Source of the DNA: an uncultured Oscillospiraceae bacterium | GTDB lineage: Bacteria; Bacillota; Clostridia; Oscillospirales; Oscillospiraceae | Assembly (NCBI GenBank): GCA_934659415.1 | Contig: CAKUHW010000020.1 | Location: 1 to 9,968 of the forward strand | DNA length: 9,968 nt | Reading direction: 5' to 3' | Part shown: piece after piece, positions 6,670-9,968 of the stretch | Position numbering within the stretch: the stretch's first letter is position 1 | How the letters are laid out: each line of letters starts with the position of its first letter | Program-made: the position numbers and the translations under genes | The notes under the pieces: model-generated | Seen by the model: only the letters and a program-made list of their open reading frames with translations | Database searches by the model: none | What the model was told of the DNA's origin: nothing

Positions 6670-9048
6670 ATGGAAGTACAGGAGAAGGAGCGCGTTCTGA
6701 CCCTGCGGGACCTGAAGCCGGGGGAGAGCGCCCGCATCACCGCCGTAGGCGGCGAGGGCGCGCTGCGCCAGCATTTTCTGGACATGGGCGTCATCCCCGG
6801 CGCGGAGGTCACCCTGATGAAATATGCCCCCATGGGGGATCCCATGGAGCTGCGGCTGCACGGGTACGAGCTGACCCTGCGTCTGGCGGACGCGGCCCGG
6901 ATCGGGGTGCAGCCCATCCCCGCGCCTGCGCGGCAGCCCGCGCCGCCGCGCCCCGTGCACGACCCGGACCATCCCGGCCTGGGCGAGGGCGGGCGCTACC
7001 ACAACGGGGCGGAGGAGCATCCCCTTCCGGAGGGGACCACTCTCACCTTTGCCCTGGCGGGCAACCAGAATTGCGGCAAGACCACGCTGTTCAACCAGCT
7101 CACAGGCTCCAACCAGCACGTGGGCAACTTTCCCGGCGTCACGGTGGACCAGAAATCCGGCGCCATCCGGGGCAGGGAGAACACCCTGGTCACCGATCTG
7201 CCGGGGATCTACTCCCTGTCCCCCTACAGCAGCGAGGAGATCGTGTCCCGCCGGTTCATTCTGGACGAGAAGCCCACGGGCATCATCAACATCGTGGACG
7301 CCACTAACATCGAACGAAATCTGTACCTCACCATGCAGCTCATGGAGCTGGACACCCCCATGGTCCTGGCTCTGAATATGATGGACGAGGTGCGGGGGAA
7401 CGGCGGCTCGGTGCGCATCAATGAGATGGAGCAGCTGCTGGGCATCCCGGTGATTCCCATCTCCGCGGCCAAAAACGAGGGCATCGATGAGCTGGTGGAC
7501 CACGCCCTCCATGTGGCCCGCTATCAGGAGCGGCCGGGCCGCACCGACTTCTGCGGCCGGGATGAGCACGGCGGCGCGGTGCACCGCTGTCTCCACGGCA
7601 TCATGCACCTGATCGAGGACCACGCTGCCGCCGCCGGGATTCCCCTGCGCTTTGCGGCCGGCAAGCTGGTGGAGGGGGACCGCATGGTGGAGGAGGCCCT
7701 GAAGCTTACCTCCAACGAGCGGGAGATGCTGGAGCACATCATCACCCAGATGGAGGCGGAGCGGGGCCTGGACCGGGCGGCCGCCATTGCGGACATGCGT
7801 TTTGCCTTTATCCAGAGCCTGTGCGCCCGGACCGTGGTAAAGCCCCGGGAGAGCCGGGAGCACGAGCGCAGCCGGCGGCTGGACAGGATCCTCACCGGCC
7901 GCTATACGGCTCTGCCCGCCTTCGCGCTCATCATGGCCCTGGTATTCTATCTGACCTTTTCCCTGGTGGGGCCCTGGCTGCAGGACCTGCTGGAGGCGGG
8001 GATCGGCTGGCTCACCGCGGCGGTGGACGGAGCGCTGCGCGCCTGGGGCGTCAGTGAGACGGTGCGCTCGCTGGTGGTGGACGGCGTGTTCGGCGGCGTG
8101 GGCAGCGTGCTCAGCTTTATCCCCATCGTGGTGCTGCTGTTTTTCTTCCTCTCCATGCTGGAGGACAGCGGCTACATGGCGCGGGTGGCCTTTGTCACGG
8201 ACAAGCTGCTGCGGAAGGTGGGCCTGTCCGGACGCAGCATCGTGCCGCTGCTGGTAGGCTTCGGCTGCACGGTGCCCGGGGTGATGGCCAGCCGGACCCT
8301 GTCCTCCGAGCGGGACAGAAAGATGACCGTTATGCTCACGCCTTTTATGAGCTGCACCGCCAAGCTGCCGGTCTACGGCTTTTTCGCCGCCGCCTTTTTC
8401 CCGGCCCGCGCAGCGCTGGTGACGGTGGGACTGTACCTTTTCGGCATCCTCATGGGGATCCTCACGGCCCTGCTGGCCAAGGGGACGCTTTTCCGGGGCG
8501 AGGCGGTCCCCTTCGTGATGGAGCTGCCCAACTACCGTCTGCCCGGCGCCAAAAATGTGGGCCACCTGCTGTGGGATAAGGCCCGGGACTTTCTCCAGCG
8601 CGCCTTTACGGTGATTTTTGCCGCCTCCATTGCGGTATGGTTCCTCCAGACCTTCAGCTTTCGCCTGGAGGTGGTGGCCAGCGCGGAGGACAGCATCCTG
8701 GCGGCGGTGGCCGGGGCTGTCGCACCGGTGTTCAGGCTCACCGGTTTTGCGGACTGGCGGATCGTCACCGCGCTCATCGCCGGATTTATGGCCAAGGAGA
8801 GCGTGGTGTCCACCCTGACGGTGCTCCTGGCGGGGCAGAGCATCCTCAGCCTGCTCTCCCCGCTGTCTGCCCTGTCCCTGCTGGTGTTCTGCCTGCTGTA
8901 CACCCCCTGCGTGGCCGCCGTGGCGGCCATCCGGCGGGAGCTGGGCACCCGGTGGGCGGCGGGGATCGTGGTGTTCCAGTGCGTACTGGCGTGGGTGTGC
9001 GCCCTGGCGGTGCGCGCCGTGGGCCTGCTGGCGGGAGGCTGCCTATGA
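6670..9048 (+). CDS. feoB: Ferrous iron transport protein FeoB with fused N-terminal FeoA domain
   Basis: GTP-dependent Fe(II) importer of the cytoplasmic membrane, 792 residues. A FeoA (SH3-like) domain spans about 8-82, with LGMG-like FLDMGVIPGAEV at 36-47. A Pro- and His-containing linker of about 40 residues (84-122) joins it to the G domain. The G motifs are G1 GNQNCGKTT (131-139), HVGNFPGVTVD (150-160) for switch I, G3 DLPG (176-179), G4 NMMD (236-239) and G5 SAAK (265-268). The membrane part from about 412 has two gate regions with GCTVPG (Cys533), SCTAKLPVYG (Cys562) and CLLYTPC (Cys741, Cys747). The only usable in-frame ATG is at 6670, with GGAGG 12 nt upstream (6653-6657), a rather long spacing; the ATG at 6660 is out of frame. 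It lies 19 bp after the thioesterase gene, and I saw no Fur-like box. No separate feoA is needed, because the domain is fused. Confidence 0.97.
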   Translation: MEVQEKERVLTLRDLKPGESARITAVGGEGALRQHFLDMGVIPGAEVTLMKYAPMGDPMELRLHGYELTLRLADAARIGVQPIPAPARQPAPPRPVHDPDHPGLGEGGRYHNGAEEHPLPEGTTLTFALAGNQNCGKTTLFNQLTGSNQHVGNFPGVTVDQKSGAIRGRENTLVTDLPGIYSLSPYSSEEIVSRRFILDEKPTGIINIVDATNIERNLYLTMQLMELDTPMVLALNMMDEVRGNGGSVRINEMEQLLGIPVIPISAAKNEGIDELVDHALHVARYQERPGRTDFCGRDEHGGAVHRCLHGIMHLIEDHAAAAGIPLRFAAGKLVEGDRMVEEALKLTSNEREMLEHIITQMEAERGLDRAAAIADMRFAFIQSLCARTVVKPRESREHERSRRLDRILTGRYTALPAFALIMALVFYLTFSLVGPWLQDLLEAGIGWLTAAVDGALRAWGVSETVRSLVVDGVFGGVGSVLSFIPIVVLLFFFLSMLEDSGYMARVAFVTDKLLRKVGLSGRSIVPLLVGFGCTVPGVMASRTLSSERDRKMTVMLTPFMSCTAKLPVYGFFAAAFFPARAALVTVGLYLFGILMGILTALLAKGTLFRGEAVPFVMELPNYRLPGAKNVGHLLWDKARDFLQRAFTVIFAASIAVWFLQTFSFRLEVVASAEDSILAAVAGAVAPVFRLTGFADWRIVTALIAGFMAKESVVSTLTVLLAGQSILSLLSPLSALSLLVFCLLYTPCVAAVAAIRRELGTRWAAGIVVFQCVLAWVCALAVRAVGLLAGGCL

Positions 9049-9203
9049 ACCTGCCTACGGTGCTTGTCCTGCTGGCGCTGGCCGCCGCCCTGTTTTTCGC
9101 CCTGCGCGCCATCGGCCGGGGCCGGGGCTGCTGCGGCAGGTGCGGCGGCTGCGCGGGCCGCTGTGCCGGCTGCGGGGAAAGATCTTCTGAAAAAAGGCCC
9201 TGA
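9045..9203 (+). CDS. FeoB-associated Cys-rich membrane protein
   Basis: A 52-residue peptide with one hydrophobic segment (about 4-20, LPTVLVLLALAAALFFAL) followed by a basic turn and a cysteine cluster: Cys29, 30, 33, 36, 40 and 43. This architecture, directly after feoB, is that of the FeoB-associated Cys-rich membrane protein family of Firmicutes and relatives. The cysteines are thought to help bind or hand over Fe(II) at the transporter, functionally comparable to FeoC, but the role is not proven. The ATG overlaps the feoB stop (ATGA), and GGGAGG lies 6 nt upstream (9033-9038), so translation is probably coupled. A longer in-frame reading frame from 8637 runs inside feoB and is not the real gene. 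The stop at 9201-9203 falls in the loop of a candidate minus-strand terminator. Confidence 0.88.
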   Translation: MNLPTVLVLLALAAALFFALRAIGRGRGCCGRCGGCAGRCAGCGERSSEKRP

Positions 9204-9210
9204 ACGGGCC
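9190..9210 (-). terminator. Candidate terminator for the minus-strand U32 gene
   Basis: Read on the minus strand: GGCCC, loop GTTCA, GGGCC, then six T (plus 9195-9190). The stem is only 5 bp but all G-C. It lies about 80 nt past the U32 stop and overlaps the last codons of the FeoB-associated gene on the other strand. Confidence 0.55.
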
Positions 9211-9219
9211 GCCGGAATC

Positions 9220-9265
9220 AGGCAGCTGCGAAGGAGAAAAAGTCCTTCGCAGCTGCTTCTGCTTT
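9220..9265 (+). terminator. Rho-independent terminator ending the truA-feo operon
   Basis: A perfect 14-bp stem GCAGCTGCGAAGGA/TCCTTCGCAGCTGC (9222-9235 with 9243-9256), extendable by one G-U and one A-U pair, with loop GAAAAAG. It is followed by T-rich TTCTGCTTTT. It begins 18 nt after the last stop of the operon and lies in the convergent gap before the U32 gene. The poly-T side faces the plus strand, so it chiefly serves the feo transcript. Confidence 0.88.
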
Positions 9266-9292
9266 TCGTGTGTTGTTTTCCTCCGCGGCTTC

Positions 9293-9968
9293 TCAGGAAC
9301 TGGGGCGGCAGGCGCGCACCACAGACAGAGGCGGAACCGGCCGGAGAAGGGGCATGCGGAACACCATCTGCGGGTGCCGGGGCTCGCGCAGTTCCCCGCC
9401 GTCTCCGTCCTCCATAAGGGGGGCGGTCATGGAAAAGGCGGGCACGCCGGGGCCCACCACCTCGATCTCGTCTCCGGCGGCAAATTTGTTGCGCAGGGAG
9501 AGGGTGGCCATGCCGTCGGGGGTGCAGGCGGTGACCACTGCCAGGACTTGCCAGTCCCGGATGTAGCGGCCGTCCCGGGTATACTGCCCGGGCTGGCCGA
9601 AGTAGAAGCCGGTGGAATAGGGCCGGTGGCTGATCTTCTCCACCTCGGCGCGCCACAGGGGGTCCATATCCCGCCCGGCCGCCGCGGCGTCGATGGCGCT
9701 GCGGTAGGCTGCGGTGGTCATGGCGGCGTAGTAGGCGCTTTTGGCCCGGCCCTCGATCTTCAGGGAGGTCAGGCCCGCGGCCATCAGCTCCCCCACGTGG
9801 TCGATCATGCACATATCCCGGCTGTTCAGAATATAGGCCTGTTCCCCGTCCTCAAACACGGGGAAGTACTCCCCCGGGCGCTTCTCCTCCATCAGGGCAT
9901 ACTTGTAGCGGCAGGGCTGGGCGCAGGCACCCCGGTTGGCGTCCCGGCCGGTCATATAATTGCTCAGC
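9293..9968 (-). CDS. Peptidase U32 family protein, C-terminal part (5' end outside window)
   Basis: The visible 224 residues begin mid-protein with LSNYMTGRDANRGACAQPCRYKY, the continuation of the U32 signature. The apparent Met at 9955 is internal to that conserved motif and is not a start; the frame is open to the right edge. Next come YILNSRDMCMIDHVGELMAAGLTSLKIEGRAKSAYYAA and a YRSAID segment, which close the U32 core. A beta-rich C-terminal domain follows (about 115-190 of the fragment, with GFYFGQPGQY and LRNKFAAGDEIEVVGPG). Relatives were named collagenase-like peptidases, but well-studied members (E. coli TrhP and RlhA, B. subtilis TrhP1/P2) take part in 5-hydroxylation of tRNA U34 or 23S rRNA C2501. 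The pair of cysteines in GACAQPC is typical. A tRNA-hydroxylation role is the best inference; which paralogue this is cannot be settled from a fragment. Confidence 0.93.
   Translation of the reverse strand, partial: LSNYMTGRDANRGACAQPCRYKYALMEEKRPGEYFPVFEDGEQAYILNSRDMCMIDHVGELMAAGLTSLKIEGRAKSAYYAAMTTAAYRSAIDAAAAGRDMDPLWRAEVEKISHRPYSTGFYFGQPGQYTRDGRYIRDWQVLAVVTACTPDGMATLSLRNKFAAGDEIEVVGPGVPAFSMTAPLMEDGDGGELREPRHPQMVFRMPLLRPVPPLSVVRACRPSS

Noticed and set aside
6412..8565. 717-codon minus-strand frame opposite feoB
   Set aside because: Shadow of feoB; His/Gln/Gly-rich with no domain, and no ribosome site at a sensible place.
8637..9044. Longer in-frame version of the Cys-rich peptide (188 codons)
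   Set aside because: The extra part overlaps feoB in another frame; the family-type protein begins at 9045 with its own ribosome site.
9134..9180. Short GC-rich repeat-like run of TGC/GGC triplets
   Set aside because: It encodes the cysteine cluster of the FeoB-associated peptide; the repetition is explained by Cys-Gly-Arg codons.
9953..9955. ATG as start of the U32 gene
   Set aside because: The codons before it (LSNY) continue the conserved U32 motif to the window edge, so the gene starts outside.

Overview
The window is a GC-rich stretch of bacterial chromosome. The T-box leader on thrS, strong AAGGAGG-type ribosome binding sites, the FeoA-FeoB fusion followed by a FeoB-associated Cys-rich peptide, and the overall gene style point to a GC-rich Firmicute of the class Clostridia (Oscillospiraceae / Flavonifractor-like gut anaerobe). 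That placement is inference from gene style; no rRNA or other marker gene was compared. All genes are core or common accessory types. I see no phage, transposon, CRISPR array, tRNA or rRNA.

Layout. (1) Positions 1-2272, minus strand: a two-gene unit of a class V cysteine desulfurase followed 22 bp later by a MATE-family efflux protein, which is cut by the left window edge. (2) Positions 2273-2655: a divergent regulatory region. It has a minus-strand promoter for the desulfurase with a 14-bp GC palindrome in its spacer, a plus-strand promoter, and a full threonine T-box leader with mutually exclusive antiterminator and terminator. (3) Positions 2656-4410: thrS, coding for a threonyl-tRNA synthetase that lacks the usual N-terminal TGS domain. 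A long hairpin follows it. (4) Positions 4504-9203, plus strand: a tightly packed run of truA, an unrecognised multi-cysteine protein, an acyl-ACP thioesterase, a FeoA-FeoB fusion ferrous iron transporter and a 52-residue FeoB-associated Cys-rich membrane peptide. Two junctions are 4-bp ATGA overlaps and the other gaps are 12 and 19 bp, so this looks like one operon. (5) Positions 9190-9292: a convergent terminator region with a separate candidate terminator for each strand. (6) Positions 9293 to the right edge, minus strand: the C-terminal part of a peptidase U32 family protein of the tRNA/rRNA hydroxylation type.

How the genes may work together. thrS is controlled by uncharged tRNA-Thr through the T-box. 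The downstream operon mixes tRNA pseudouridylation, fatty-acid release and Fe(II) import, so its grouping looks like shared transcription more than a single pathway. Iron uptake (Feo) and sulfur mobilisation (cysteine desulfurase) both supply Fe-S cluster assembly, but they lie in separate, oppositely oriented units. I found no convincing undescribed system. The most open item is the conserved-looking Cys-rich protein at 5281-5898.
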